DNA of 64,000 nucleotides, from assembly GCA_964020975.1 (NCBI GenBank), contig OZ026621.1:97962005-98026004 (forward strand), read 5' to 3'. Origin of the DNA: Hermodice carunculata. Taxonomy: Eukaryota; Annelida; Polychaeta; Eunicida; Amphinomidae. Position numbers and translations under genes: made by a program. The notes below the pieces were generated by a model. The model saw nothing but the letters and a program-made list of their open reading frames with translations. It made no database searches and was not told the DNA's origin. Below are positions 1-11,529 of this stretch, piece by piece; within the stretch, counting starts at the first letter, position 1; every line of letters begins with the position of its first letter.

Positions 1-72
1 TACATGCTTTGCATTAATCATGTACTTTGTATACAATGATCATATGATAAACATCATATACATATATGATAC

Positions 73-265
73 TTTACATTGATCAGGTGGTATACATCAA
101 GTGCATACTTTACATTGATCAGGTGGTATACATCATGTGCATACTTTACATTGATCAGGTGGTATACATCATGTGCATACTTTACATTGATCAGGTGGTA
201 TACATCATGTGCATACTTTACATTGATCAGGTGGTATACATCATGTGCATACTTTACATTGATCA
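73..265. repeat. 36-bp minisatellite, five copies
   Basis: Five tandem copies of a 36-bp unit (core TTTACATTGATCAGGTGG then TATACATCATGTGCATAC) are followed by a partial sixth. Copies start at 73, 109, 145, 181 and 217 and are nearly identical. Because 36 is a multiple of three, the array makes open frames on both strands with a 12-residue period; these are not genes. Confidence 0.95.
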
Positions 266-613
266 TGTACATTGTATATTGATCATATGGTGTACATGAT
301 GCACATGGTAAACATTGTACTTTGATCATGGACATAGTATTATGATCATATAATTAGTATGTACATAAAGTACACTGGTATATTATGTTGGTAAGTCATG
401 CTGCAGCAGCCACATGTGCCGCAGAAGATAGAACATGACTTGGCTACCAGGGTAACACAAGTGACTTCATTTAGATCAGACAAGTCGGTACCTTTCATGA
501 GTCTAAAAATCATGCGTTTAAATCTATCTAAACATGCAGCCAGAAAGTGCATTGCCATTCCACATACGAAGAATTAATCTGTCAGTATATATATCACGAA
601 AGAGGTTCAGCTT

Positions 614-643
614 CCCAGGCAACACCACATGAGCATACTGTCA

Positions 644-721
<78 letters not shown>

Positions 722-748
722 CCCAGGCAACACCACATGGGCATACTG
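614..748. repeat. (TA)n microsatellite between two copies of a 27-bp segment
   Basis: A (TA)n run at about 645-719 lies between two direct copies (614-640 and 722-748) of a 27-bp segment containing CAGGCAACACCACATG, with one mismatch. The arrangement suggests a short tandem duplication with the dinucleotide expanding between the copies. Confidence 0.9.
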
Positions 749-749
749 A

Positions 750-1780
750 CAGAAACGTCTGCAACTGTATTATTCCAGCGTCTGTTGATTGGACTTCAGG
801 ATGTGCCAGCAGCCTCTGATCAAGCCACCTGTGTTTGTTTGATCATACATGCATGAACCAAGCTTTATATGATTATAGATTTTTGGCCTTGTCTGATACT
901 GATTTTGTAAATGCCTCTCAGCACACAATATTGAATGAAAAATAAACTCAGAAAAAATGTGGCAGCACATTTGAGATATTCTGAGTTCTCTACTATGAAG
1001 GATATTATTCTTTATTATGGAATATGATTTTTTGGGTACAAGGGTTACATAACATTGCAACAGCTCTCCAGCGGATGGCTAGCTGGCGGCTGGGTCTGTC
1101 TGAGCACCAGTCAACTTCCCCCCAGATTTCTGTAGGAAGGATGATGAATATCATTAATGGCCCTTTGTTGTGCTGGGCTAAGTGTCCTGTTTGGGCCAAA
1201 TGTTCAGTATGAACATTGTAACAGTCAGCAAATACTACAGGCACCTGGCCTCTAATGTAACCTGAAGTGGCATGTATTGTGTTACTGGACCTTGAGATGA
1301 GTTTGTCAGCTTAACTCTTTGCAGTCCAAATCAATACTGCTGTAGTTGGTTAAGAGTAGCAATACTGCCATTGGTGCATTATTAAGTAGCACTCCTCGTC
1401 ATAACCCCCCCCCCCACACACACACACACACTCCTTTTAAAAAACAAAAAAACATGGCAAATTCTGTCCCTTGCCCCCTTTCTGTCATAAAATTCATGGA
1501 TATGTGGACCTGCAGACTCCTCTACACACAGCCAGGTATAGCTGGTTGTGTTCCTGACTCATGTAGCCACCAGAGGCATGGCTGTTGGTTGTAACCCCAA
1601 TCACACATATACATTGGATCCTACCTCTTCAAAATATCAAATCTGCTCACCGGCACTTGGTTGCCATTTTGAAAACTGCAGACTCTACACCCAACGGTTT
1701 GTAAAGGAGGATACAAATGAGACAATGTGGGGGAGGTGGCAGGGTGAGGGGGGTGGAGGAGGGGAGCGGTGGTCATTATA
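750..1780. other. Non-coding stretch
   Basis: No exon or RNA gene is recognised here. A poly-C run at 1405-1415 passes into (CA)n up to 1432. The open frames are short and show no family resemblance. Confidence 0.6.
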
Positions 1781-1850
1781 TATGAAACCAAAAGTATATA
1801 CTTTGCAAATCGTGGGGGATCCATAATATATGAAACCAAAAGTATATATT
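1781..1850. repeat. Short 50-bp-spaced direct repeat
   Basis: The 20-mer TATGAAACCAAAAGTATATA occurs at 1781 and again, identically, at 1831. The flanking bases are also similar, so this is a small two-copy tandem duplication with a 50-bp period. Confidence 0.8.
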
Positions 1851-1897
1851 ATGCAGAATGTTCCAGAGCATCAATAATGATGCTATATGCTGCGAAT

Positions 1898-2241
1898 GGG
1901 CAGATTAAAGTTAAGCTAGTAAGTCATGTTTTAAAAGTACTTTAACGACCGTTTGTCCTGGCAACTCAGAGAATGGACACCTGGTAGTGTGCTGAAAACA
2001 TGGGGCCGTGATTCATTGTGATTTTGTTTTCCCACAATGCATTGTGCCATGTTTATAGATAGTGCTCACAATGTTTGCATGCATGCCATGGTGGTATCAT
2101 GTTGCATTTGGATTTATAACTAACTGATGGTAACTGCTTCAGACACAACCGAGTGGGCAGATTAAAGTTAAGATAGTAAGTCATCATTTAAAAATATGTT
2201 GATGACCGTTTCCCCTGGTAACTCGGAGAACGGACACCTGG
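1898..2241 (+). repeat. 87-bp duplicated segment (two diverged copies)
   Basis: An 87-bp segment starting GGGCAGATTAAAGTTAAG and ending GGACACCTGG occurs at 1898-1984 and 2155-2241 in the same orientation, with scattered mismatches but the same length. The 170 bp between them are unrelated. It may be part of a longer dispersed element that I do not recognise. No coding potential is evident. Confidence 0.85.
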
Positions 2242-2806
2242 AACCTAGCAATACCAGATACCAATACCGCACCACTGTGGCTATATGCAGCAAATATGGG
2301 TATGCTTTTGCCCCACTCAAGTTAACTGTCCAGACAAGTTGAAATAAAATACTGTGTCTGAGTTGACTTTACTGCAGAATAACGGCACATCGGCCAGCAT
2401 TTCTGTTAACTTGCAGCTTGGTTAAGGTTGATTAGAACAACCGCTTTTTTATGGGTGGTCGTTTCTGGGGTAAATTTGCTGGTTGTTGGTTGTGTGTTGT
2501 AGCTGGTCTACTCTAGGGCTGTTCAACTGGCACATTGGAGCAAAATTTTGCATCACTGTTCTTGAAAAATGCTATAGAATTTATCCAAAATAAGTTTTTC
2601 TCATGTGAAGAAGTTGAGAAAATGCTCCAGGGAATCTAAATTTGCTGCTACAGAGAGTTCCAGTTGGATGGCATTGTGGTCATTCCCGTCAGGTCTTTTA
2701 ACATTGCAAAAGTGCCCGTGCCAAGGAAAACAGGTCGTTTTCACCAGGTGGGAACTGGAGTTGGTAATTGCAGGTACTATTGTACCATGATTATACCATA
2801 CAGAAC
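2242..2806. other. Non-coding stretch
   Basis: Nothing recognised. A short open frame overlapping 2664-2861 has no family resemblance. Confidence 0.5.
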
Positions 2807-2945
2807 CTGCCAGGGTATATCAAAGAGAGTGAATGTAAGAACATTTTCAAAAATAAGGTGAAATCATTCTTGATGCAGAGTCAGAATCAGAATCTTTAGT
2901 AACCAATTACGCCCCTAGGGGCGAACAGTTACACAAAAATTCCAA
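2807..2945 (+). mobile_element. 3' end of a LINE (C-terminal RT tail plus 3' UTR)
   Basis: A short frame starting at 2807 reads LPGYIKESECKNIFK and then KVKSFLMQ. This has the pattern of the extreme C-terminus of non-LTR reverse transcriptases of the L2/CR1 type (LP..I....S...FK..LK.FL). It is followed directly by an AGAATCAGAATC-type tail and a small hairpin around CGCCCCTAGGGGCG, typical of LINE 3' UTRs. The rest of the element is missing, as usual for 5'-truncated LINE copies. The clade is not determined; this could instead be a chance match. Confidence 0.45.
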
Positions 2946-3214
2946 AAGATGGAGGTGTCCTACATTGGCACATACAAAGACTACAAATATTACAATCACA
3001 GGCTTGACTGCCATGAGATGGGAGTACTGGAGAGGGATTGCTTTATATATTTATAATTTCAGTATCTTAGTTTTTTTTATGAATTTCTTTTTTTGGGGGG
3101 GGGGTGCAAATCTTAAAAAAATTGAAGGATATACGTACATGTCAGCTGAGCAAAGGACTGTCACAGTCCTGTTGTTGAAGCTATGTAGGCTTACCAACTC
3201 TACCTTAAATGGCA

Positions 3215-3298
3215 CAGTGGTCCTGACGAGGGGCCACCCCTCTTATAAGGCCACATTTCTGGTGCATTTGGGGTGGCCTGTCAATAGGGGGACCACTA
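3215..3298. mobile_element. Small MITE related to the CAGTGGTCC family
   Basis: Begins CAGTGGTCCTGACGAGG and ends GGGGGACCACTA, giving short imperfect terminal inverted repeats. The interior has GGCCACC and GGTGGCC motifs in opposite orientation. It closely resembles the longer copy at 45485-45662 and more distantly the MITE at 22292-22473. About 84 bp, so internally deleted or a short subfamily. Confidence 0.6.
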
Positions 3299-3432
3299 CA
3301 TACATGTGTTACAGGGGACATTAACAAAAATTGTGGTTGAAAAAGCCAGACTTGCTGGTCCATACTCTAGTGTAGTTTCACAAGACAACGGTACATGGTT
3401 GACATACATGTACACAATACAGTACATGCATG

Positions 3433-3740
3433 GGAGATGTGCAGTAAGACCGCACTGCACAGCAGACTTACAGCAAGAAATTACTGCATACGAGACTTGC
3501 AGCAAAAAAAAAAAAAATGCACCGGAAACATAATTGCATGAAGACATTGAACCTGCAGCAAGAAAATGTTGAAAGAGACTTGTGGGAAGACAACATTGCA
3601 CAGAATACTTGCAGTAAGATAACACTGCATAGGAGATTGCAGGCAGCATTTTAGGAGGAGTTTCAAATTAATGTTGCTGAGGAGATTGGAAAGGCAGCAT
3701 ACACCATAAAATGCACTAGGAGACTTGTAAGGCACCAGAT
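3433..3740 (+). repeat. Degenerate tandem repeat, about 30-bp unit
   Basis: Repeated GAGACTTGCAGCAAGAAA-like and ACACTGCAYAG-like motifs recur roughly every 30 bp (for example 3468-3480, 3492-3505, 3555-3565, 3612-3631). The copies are strongly diverged, indicating an old minisatellite. A poly-A run at 3507-3519 sits inside it. Confidence 0.65.
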
Positions 3741-4755
3741 CTAAGGAGATACACCAGTCTGGCATTACAAAGGGTCAAACACATCTCCAAGACAATGTGA
3801 CAGCAGAGAGTTGCAGTGGACCTTTGCAACACAACAGATAACAAGACAAGACCAACTAACACACAAGATGGTGGACACAGTTTTGCACCAGAAACTTGTC
3901 CAGTGTGGATCAATGGACAATGGAGCTGATACTTGACTGTTTCTTAATAATGTCCTGCTGTGTCAGGTGGACAGTGAAAGAACTGAGCATGACTAGGTGA
4001 GCTTTAAAAAAAATGCATATTATTGAACCTCTGCACTTGTCATGATGCATACCTGCATTTTGAATTAAAATGCCACATCCAATGTCCAGTTATTAATATC
4101 TCTGTTAATGAGCTCCAGGTGATTGCCAGTGCATATTTGCCACATTTGAATCAGGTCATGTGTCACTATTGGTTAGCCATCTGTCCTCAGTTGTCACTGT
4201 AATGTTGAAAATGACCATATACAGCCCGTGGATTCCATATGTTGGAAGCCAACTGATTTATTTGAGTTAACAACTATGGTGAGAGCCATAAATGGTTGGA
4301 GGCAAGTTCAACTAGTTTTGATGCTTGGTGCATCTCATAGGAACTTTTGAAAAAAAAAAACTAAAACATAAATGTTAGGCTTTTTATATACTACGTTCAG
4401 CTACTGTGGTTACCACATAAAATGTGAATGTATAGACGCGTAACAGTAGCTTGACATGCATAACATGGTTGAAATGACATTATTTCAAAAAGGTTTCTTT
4501 CTGGCGGGAAAAAACTGACTTTCCAAATAAGAGAGGCAGGCGGGCAGGCGGGCAGGAACTAGAACAAGTAATGTGGTATTCCAATTACCGTGGATGGGGG
4601 CTTGAAAACCAAAAATTCATTTTGATTTTAGATATCTTTGAAGTTTTTTTCATGGCTGAACACTGGATATGTTAAGTGGAGTGGAAATAGCAGGGGTAGG
4701 AGAGCTAAAGTTATCAAAAACCAAAAAAACTTAGCATAACTATTTAGTTTGTAAC

Positions 4756-4757
<2 letters not shown>
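3741..4757. other. Non-coding stretch
   Basis: No gene recognised. Contains a short (GGCAGGCG)n tract near 4538-4556 and several A-runs. Confidence 0.5.

Positions 4758-4826
<69 letters not shown>
4758..4826. repeat. (GA)n microsatellite
   Basis: Uninterrupted GA dinucleotide run of about 69 bp. Open frames crossing it (SLSLSL on the - strand) are repeat artefacts. Confidence 0.98.
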
Positions 4827-4831
<5 letters not shown>

Positions 4832-7800
4832 TTTACATGGATTGTGACAGAAGTCAAGCATTGACTTATCGAGTCACTCTCCATGGCACAGATGTTGGCG
4901 TATACTTCCTACCTTGCCTAGTGGAGGAAACCGAAGAACTCAGAGAAAACCACCGTGCAAGTTGCATCGAAAATTCTTCTGTGCGTATGCTACTGATTAC
5001 ATTAAAGCTGCAGTTTCACAGAAGCATTTAACTTGAAACATCTGTTGCACAGAGACAGTATAATCCACACGTGTGTGCTCCTGGTATGTGCTGTCCTGCA
5101 CCATACCTGGTATGTACGCGTGTCCCAGGCATGTGTGCACGGTGACCGTGGAATGATAATAGATGGACACCCAGCCCTTGTTAAGTGTTGCCACATTCCT
5201 TCATTGCCATTCCTACGAACTTGTGTGGCCAATATTGTCCATAGGTGACTTGTTCACAGGTTGTATGTGGAGGATAATGGCAGCAATTGTTATATATGCA
5301 TAAGTTCACAAATTCTTTGTTAATCAAAGCCACAATCAGAGAACTGGGTTTTCCAAATTTATATTCTTTCGTAAAAAATTGTAATTTGTTTGGATAGCAC
5401 TTAAACCAGTTTTTTACATGTTTTAGTTGCGATGTTAGGTAGTGAGCCCTTAGGGGCTCCACCATGTATTGTTACTGTGCAGGAAGCAGCCTGTGGTGTA
5501 TAGTTTTGACAAATACACTGATGAAAATTTGATTGAGTCATTAATCACCATAGCCTATGGCATCACTCGTTCTGGTACTTCCTTGCACTGATGCTTGTTG
5601 CTTGTGGCAGGAGGGCAGCACTGATCACTGGCCTCCTGCGTGATTTCCATTGGCTGGATCACCCAGCAATGCTGGTATCAGTAGCAACAAGAGACGGTCA
5701 GCCAGTGGTATTAGCAGTACTGACCATGTGCTGCCAAACTTAGTGGTCTCTAAGCAAGGCAACATGGGAAGGCATATAATTATATGTAGCTGTTTCATCA
5801 TTGGGCTAAACATACTAAGCTCCATGCAATTTCTATTTTACCAAGTACACTGATGAAATATAGTTAAGTTTGACTCATCCTGGTCAGCATTTTGCTTTTG
5901 ATGGCCTTGGAATATTGCTAGGGTGACATTTGCATAATCTGGGTCCAGTATTTGAGCAGATGCTGGATGCTGATTGGTGAATAATAGCTGGTACCTGGAT
6001 AATGTAAAGCTGTGGTTTGGGTGGCCATGGCCAGGAGTACTGCCTGAGCATGGCACTGTCTCTTGCTGGGCCCTTTGTTTGGCATAGCCATGCACTTTGA
6101 TTCAGAATGTGACTTTCACAGGAGATCTTCAATTTTGGACACATGTAGTGGTCCATCATTAAAACACCGTGGGACTAGAGAGTAGCTTTGTACAGGATAG
6201 ATTAGGATAAGCATGATGATGTGCAATTACCCATTCTGTGGGCATCCATTATGATTGTGCTCCAGGTAATACAATGTACAATGGGGTGTGATCACAGGTC
6301 CATATATATATATATATATATACACACATGTATATTAATCCCCGGACAAGTCATTCTGCTAACTGGCGGCACCATGCTTGCATTTCCAATACAAACATCC
6401 CGAGCTGATATATTATGGAATAAAGCGAATATGATATTCCTTTGTTAATAGGCCTACTTAAAAACGTAACCCACATAAGATAAATATGATGAAACTACAC
6501 CTAACACTCATGATTAGGCCTAACAAAATTGAATAATAAAATAATAAACCATCCCACACTTACCTACAGCGCCTGGGCTTACAACTGACCCGACGAGGCC
6601 TACCTGACGGACTGATCAGATTAAACAGATCAAACCAGCTCTTCAGCTTCAAGTAAAATGCAAATGTAAGGACGTGACGTAAAAGAGTCAGGCTATTAAT
6701 TGCGTCACACCTGAAAACTGGTCAGATCTTCCTTGTTCCGTTTCAGCAATAAAAATAGGCCTATTTATTATAAACTCGCTGTATTTCACAGCCAATGTAA
6801 TCACTACTAATGGGTAGTTCTGTATTAATAACAAATCAATTACATAACATTTAATGTAAATATTTTGAAAATTCTGGGTTTAAAGAGCCAAATGAATTAA
6901 CAAACGGGTCATTAGTGGGAAACCTTGAACTGAAATTTCCGTCATGAGGCATGTTAACTCTCAATCTTGAATCGTCTAAGATGCATCACGGGTTAGGGGT
7001 GGGGTTGGGTTGGGCGATGGGGGGTACTGTACCTTTTGGAGCAACTATCCATGCCATATCAAAATTGCCAAGTTTACTGCCATCTTTCAAACTGATAATG
7101 GTCAAGTTAGAATTACTGTAAATTTACTATATTTTGCAGTATTTTTAATTTTGATTATTTCACTGATAGAACAAAACCATAAAAATAAAAACCACAATAA
7201 AATAGTGTTTTCACATGGGTTTAATGAAACATAAACTTCTGAAATGCAAAAGCCATGCCAATTTCTAGAGAGAAAATAAGTCCATGTACATGTACATGTA
7301 GATGTGCACTTATGGTGTTCTGTTTTCCAAATAAGGTCACCCAAAGGGCTATGTAGGTATCTGCATATTGCATCTTGAAGCACTTTTTTTTTCTTCCTAA
7401 AGCAATCATATAGGCCCACAGTGGGGTGGGGGTGCAGAAAGAGTGACATTGATCAAATTAAAGCTGTACTATGCCTGAAATATGCCTGTATGCAAGTGCA
7501 AGGTACTGGGCTGTGGCGCTGATATGCCCAAATTGTTGAATCTTGACAAATATCCATGGATTTGTGGGGTTGTGTTCCACAGTTTCACAGTTAAGCCTCC
7601 GTGTTGGTCATAATGGCGTGTCCATAGCATGTACCACTTGGTAACAGCGGACCTGTGTAACTATGAATTCAGTCATGCCAGCGATCATCACGATAAGGTG
7701 ACAACAGGGAAAACTAAGATTTCGTTAGGCTCCTTTTATAAACCTTCCTTCAGCTTTGCCTGTGAAAGTGTAAACATTCCCCCAAATGTGTCCATAGAAT

Positions 7801-8187
7801 CACTCAGGTATTACCAAAGTTGTAGAAAGACTTCCAATTCTGTTGATAACATTACAATTTTGTGTAAAAATGGATAAATTCTTTCCCTTTTGTCTGGAAA
7901 AAAAATTGATAATATAAATGCCACATGAGCTGCAGTTTTGCAGACAAAACTATGAAGTTGTCTGACAGTTAGATTTGTTCCATTTCAAGTGCAAAATAGT
8001 CATGATATGATTCTGTGGACAAATTGGTATAGTTACCCAATTTGTGCCTTAAATTGATCATTTTCTACAATTTTGGTGACTATAAACAGTCTTGTGAATG
8101 AAATCAACATATTTAACAATATCATGGACAAAATTGTGGAAGTTTAAAATATTTTGTCAACGAAATAAAATGAAAGCAACCATAAAA
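4827..8187. other. 3.4 kb of apparently unique non-coding DNA
   Basis: No exon with recognisable protein similarity and no RNA gene was found. Small features only: (TA)n/(CA)n at 6301-6329, AT-rich sequence from about 6450 to 8187, and a GGAGGAAACCGAAGAACTC segment at 4921-4940 that recalls a motif common in invertebrate repeats. Open frames are all under 120 codons and look random. Confidence 0.5.
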
Positions 8188-8812
8188 CTAGAAAAGAAGA
8201 TTGCTTCAAAGCAAATCTGTCTGTGTGCCTTCAAAAGTTGTAAATATTAAATGCTACAACTTTTATCCTTTGGTACTTCACATTACATTAATCTTATAGC
8301 TGGATGCAAATTTCAAAGTCCGAAATACCTTGACCTTTGACCTTTACAAGTCACATGTAAATTGGGCAGTGTTACAATACCCACAATTCAAGCCCAACAT
8401 GAACCAAATCAGATAAAAATTAACCAAGTTATGGCAAGATGAAACTTGCAAAGGGCCAAAAGACCTTGACTTTTGCCCTTTTGAGGTTACATCTTCTTAT
8501 AAAAATGTGCATTGTTACAATAGCTACAGTTTCAGTCCAACATGATTAGAATTAGATGGAAATTGGCCGAGTTATGACTGGATGAAATTTCAAAGGTCCA
8601 AATGACCTTGACCTTTGACCTTTACAGGTCACATGTAAATATCAACAATGTGCAGGGTTACAATAGGTACAATTTGAGCCTAATGTGATCAAAATTGGGT
8701 AAAATTGACCAAGTTATGGCTAGAAGAAAGCCACCATAGAAAGTGGCCTTTGACCTCTAAAATGACATTTTGGGCTACAGCTGACCTTTGACCTTGACAT
8801 TTGAGACGACCT
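8188..8812 (-). mobile_element. Non-autonomous Helitron (H1), minus strand, 3' end at 8188
   Basis: Read on the minus strand, the element ends with a hairpin (GATTTGCTTTGAAGCAA-type, complement at 8201-8217) and then CTAG at 8188-8191 followed by T. That is the canonical Helitron 3' terminus (hairpin, then CTRR, inserted before T). The interior consists of about four diverged units of about 125 bp, each with TGACCTTTGACCT on the + strand (exact at 8331-8343, 8609-8621 and 8782-8794). The same interior occurs in opposite orientation at about 11770-12290. The 5' end is not identified; homology stops at about 8812, where an unrelated duplicated segment begins. No coding capacity. Confidence 0.75.
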
Positions 8813-9440
8813 TGCCTGTCTCAAGTCAGGAATGAAATTCGTTTTTTCACATTGGTATTGGAAGATAAATGTTGATGTTTTGGCAAGTTTGGAATCTCTT
8901 TGCTGTCATTGTTGGGTTTGGAATTGATGAATATGGATCATGTTTTACTGTATTATTTGAAAAATACTTCATTGGCTATGTTGTGCTGTGGGCCTTGTTC
9001 TCCGACTCATAGTTATAGTGGAGGTAGAGAGTGTTTCTAATGTTCCAGATTCACAAAAACGATGAAGGCCTATTTTAATCTTTTGTTGTAAATTTAGCTG
9101 ACTGACAAGTAGGGAGAATTGAAAGGTGATAGGCCTACCAGGTCTCTTTTTATTTTTGGCAGAAGTAATCAAATTTGTGTTTTGGGTGGTTAGGCCTATA
9201 CATTTTACAAAAGAACTAGTGTTTGCAGTTAATGATAAATATTTCTAAAGTTGAGAGGACCGGTTTAATACCACCAGTTGCCTTGTATGGGTGACTGCCT
9301 GTCTCAAGTCAGGAATGAAATTTGTTTTTTCACATTGGTATTGGAAGATAAATGTTGATGTTTTGGCAAGTTTGGAATCTCTTTGCTGTCATTGTTGGGT
9401 TTGGAATTGATGAATATGGATCATGTTTTACTGTATTATT
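8813..9440 (+). repeat. 145-bp near-identical direct duplication (8813-8957 and 9296-9440)
   Basis: Two copies of a 145-bp segment beginning TGCCTGTCTCAAGTCAGG and ending ACTGTATTATT differ at only about one position. They are separated by 338 bp of unique sequence. The first copy abuts the minus-strand Helitron at 8188-8812 and the second abuts the plus-strand Helitron at 9441-9715. The near identity means the duplication is young or has been homogenised. Confidence 0.92.
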
Positions 9441-9715
9441 CAACACTATAATAGATGGAGATGTCATTTCAACTTTTCATAGGGGATTGTTGACCATTGT
9501 GCAAGTAATGAATTAAAAAGAAAAGTAGTAGCAATTTAAATTATGCTAAGTAGCACCATTAGAAATTTTAAATTGTGAATAACTTCAAAGCTTAATTAGA
9601 TAGAGAAGCCATTCCAACTTCTACTCCTGTGTTATGGAATAGTTGCACATTTTCATACCAATATGCTTTGAAGACACACACCTTGATTTGCTATGCAGCA
9701 AATCATCTTTCCTAG
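9441..9715 (+). mobile_element. Non-autonomous Helitron (H1), plus strand
   Basis: Ends at 9712-9715 with hairpin GATTTGCTATGCAGCAAATC followed by ATCTTTC and CTAG|T, the typical Helitron 3' terminus. The start is placed where sequence homologous to other copies begins (CAACACTATAATAGATGGAG); the preceding T would give a 5'-TC. The interior has two units of the family's AGATAGAGATGTCATTCC repeat. Non-coding. Confidence 0.75.
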
Positions 9716-10781
9716 TTATATTTGCAATTCTATTAAATGTCGGTCTTATCTGCTGCTTCATGGATCAGACAGACATGCTCAGTGTCAGTTGAAGGCTGAT
9801 CCACATAGATAGCCACACGGTGAAGAATATGTCATGCCTGACAGTGATTTTCCATTGAGAAAAATGCTTTGTCCATTTTGCCTTTCGAGCAAAAAGTTCT
9901 CTTGAAAGAAATCCTCATGTCCGTTCAAAAGAAGAGAAAGAAAATGCCAAGAAGCAAAGTTACCTTTAGCTCTAGCTGTAACTTAATGTTACCTGGCATG
10001 GTGTAAAACATTTGAAAGAAAAGCATATGGTTCTTAAAAAAAAAAAAAAAAAAAACTGCACAGAATTGATTACCTGCATATTTTGCATACAGATTTGATG
10101 AATATTATGCTGCATACTAGAAGACATACTGTTATGAGTGATAGATCTCCTCTCCATTGAATTAAGATGATACGACTGCACCTGCACTGTAGTTTGAAGT
10201 TAATATTTATGTAGATAAATACTGACTTCAAACTACACATAATGAACGTGGAACAATGATTGATTTTGTGTGGTACCATTGATCAGTATCATTTAGCATT
10301 GACAGTTCTTTTCATCTTGTTTCATTTCCATTATAACTGTGGAATCATTGTCGTTGGTCAGGGTTACAATAGTGTGCATGTGTTCAAGTTTTGTAAAGTT
10401 CTGCTGTATGTATTCCACGGTGAACCCGTGTGATGAAGACTGCCATCTGTTTCTTGCAAAATGTGCCGGATGTCTGAATGCATCAGACAGACTAGACAAT
10501 TAATTTACAGCAAAGTAATTTTTTCAAGTCCTCAAAACATGTGTGGTTGAGGGAATAGGTTGGGTGTATCAGGATAAATATTAAATAATCTAAGAATAAG
10601 TAGTTTATGATTGGATAATTCCCCTCATGTGAGGCTTGACTATTACGTGATGTCTGCTGGCCAGTTGACATTAACTTGGTGTATGCGCATGTGTCAACCT
10701 GGGGTGCCACTCTCCAAGGCAAATGGCAGAGGTGGAGGTCGACATTGGTTTTCCTGGTGGATATCCACAACATGTCTATTA
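9716..10781. other. Non-coding stretch
   Basis: No gene recognised. A poly-A run lies at 10036-10055. Confidence 0.5.
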
Positions 10782-10824
10782 TCAAAGTGTGTGTCAACAC
10801 ACACTTTTCTGTTTTTCCTCAAGT

Positions 10825-10889
<65 letters not shown>

Positions 10890-11447
10890 AAAAGTATAAT
10901 AGATAGAGATGTCATTCCAACTTTTACAAGGGGGTTATTGACCATTGCACATGTAATGAATCTAAAGCAAAAGTTGTAGCCATTCAAATTATGCTAATTA
11001 GCAGCATTTGAAATTTTAAAACTTGAATATCTTCAAAACTATTATAGATAGAGATGTCATTTCAGCTTTTACCAGGGTTTTTTTTTAACCATTGTGCAAG
11101 TAATGAATCTAAAACAAAAGTTGTAGCAATTTAAATTAGCAGCATTTAAAATTTTCAATCTTGAATATCTTCAACACTATAATCGATAGAGATGTCATTC
11201 CCAACTTCTACTAGGGGTTTGTTGACCATTGCACAACTAATGAATTCAAAATAAAAGTTGTAGCAATTTTAATTATGATATATAGCACCATTAGAAATTT
11301 TAAATCTTAAATAACTTCAAAGCAATAAAAGATAGAGACGCCATTCCAACTGCTACCCCTGTGTTATGGAATAGTTATACATTGCCATACCAATATGCTT
11401 TGAAGACACACACACTGATTTGCTATGCAGCAAATCATCTTTCCTAG
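10782..11447 (+). mobile_element. Apparently complete non-autonomous Helitron (H1), first of three
   Basis: Starts A|TC at 10782 and enters a hairpin with arms AAGTGTGTGT/ACACACACTT, followed by CTGTTTTTC. It continues through a (TTTC)n array (10824-10888) and three to four diverged units of about 140 bp (AGATAGAGATGTCATTCC ... TTGTAGCAATTTAAATTATG). It ends with the hairpin GATTTGCTATGCAGCAAATC and CTAG at 11444-11447, then T. A 5'-TC, a 3' hairpin, CTAG and insertion between A and T are the classical Helitron signature. It codes for nothing and depends on a Rep/helicase supplied elsewhere. Confidence 0.82.
10824..10888. repeat. (TTTC)n array inside the Helitron
   Basis: Sixteen or so uninterrupted TTTC units near the 5' end of the Helitron at 10782. 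A matching array at 11498-11556 sits at the same place in the next copy, so it is part of the family structure. Confidence 0.95.
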
Positions 11448-11498
11448 TTAAAGTGTGTGTGTCAACGCACACTTTTCTGTTTTTCTAGGAATTCTTTA

Positions 11499-11529
<31 letters not shown>

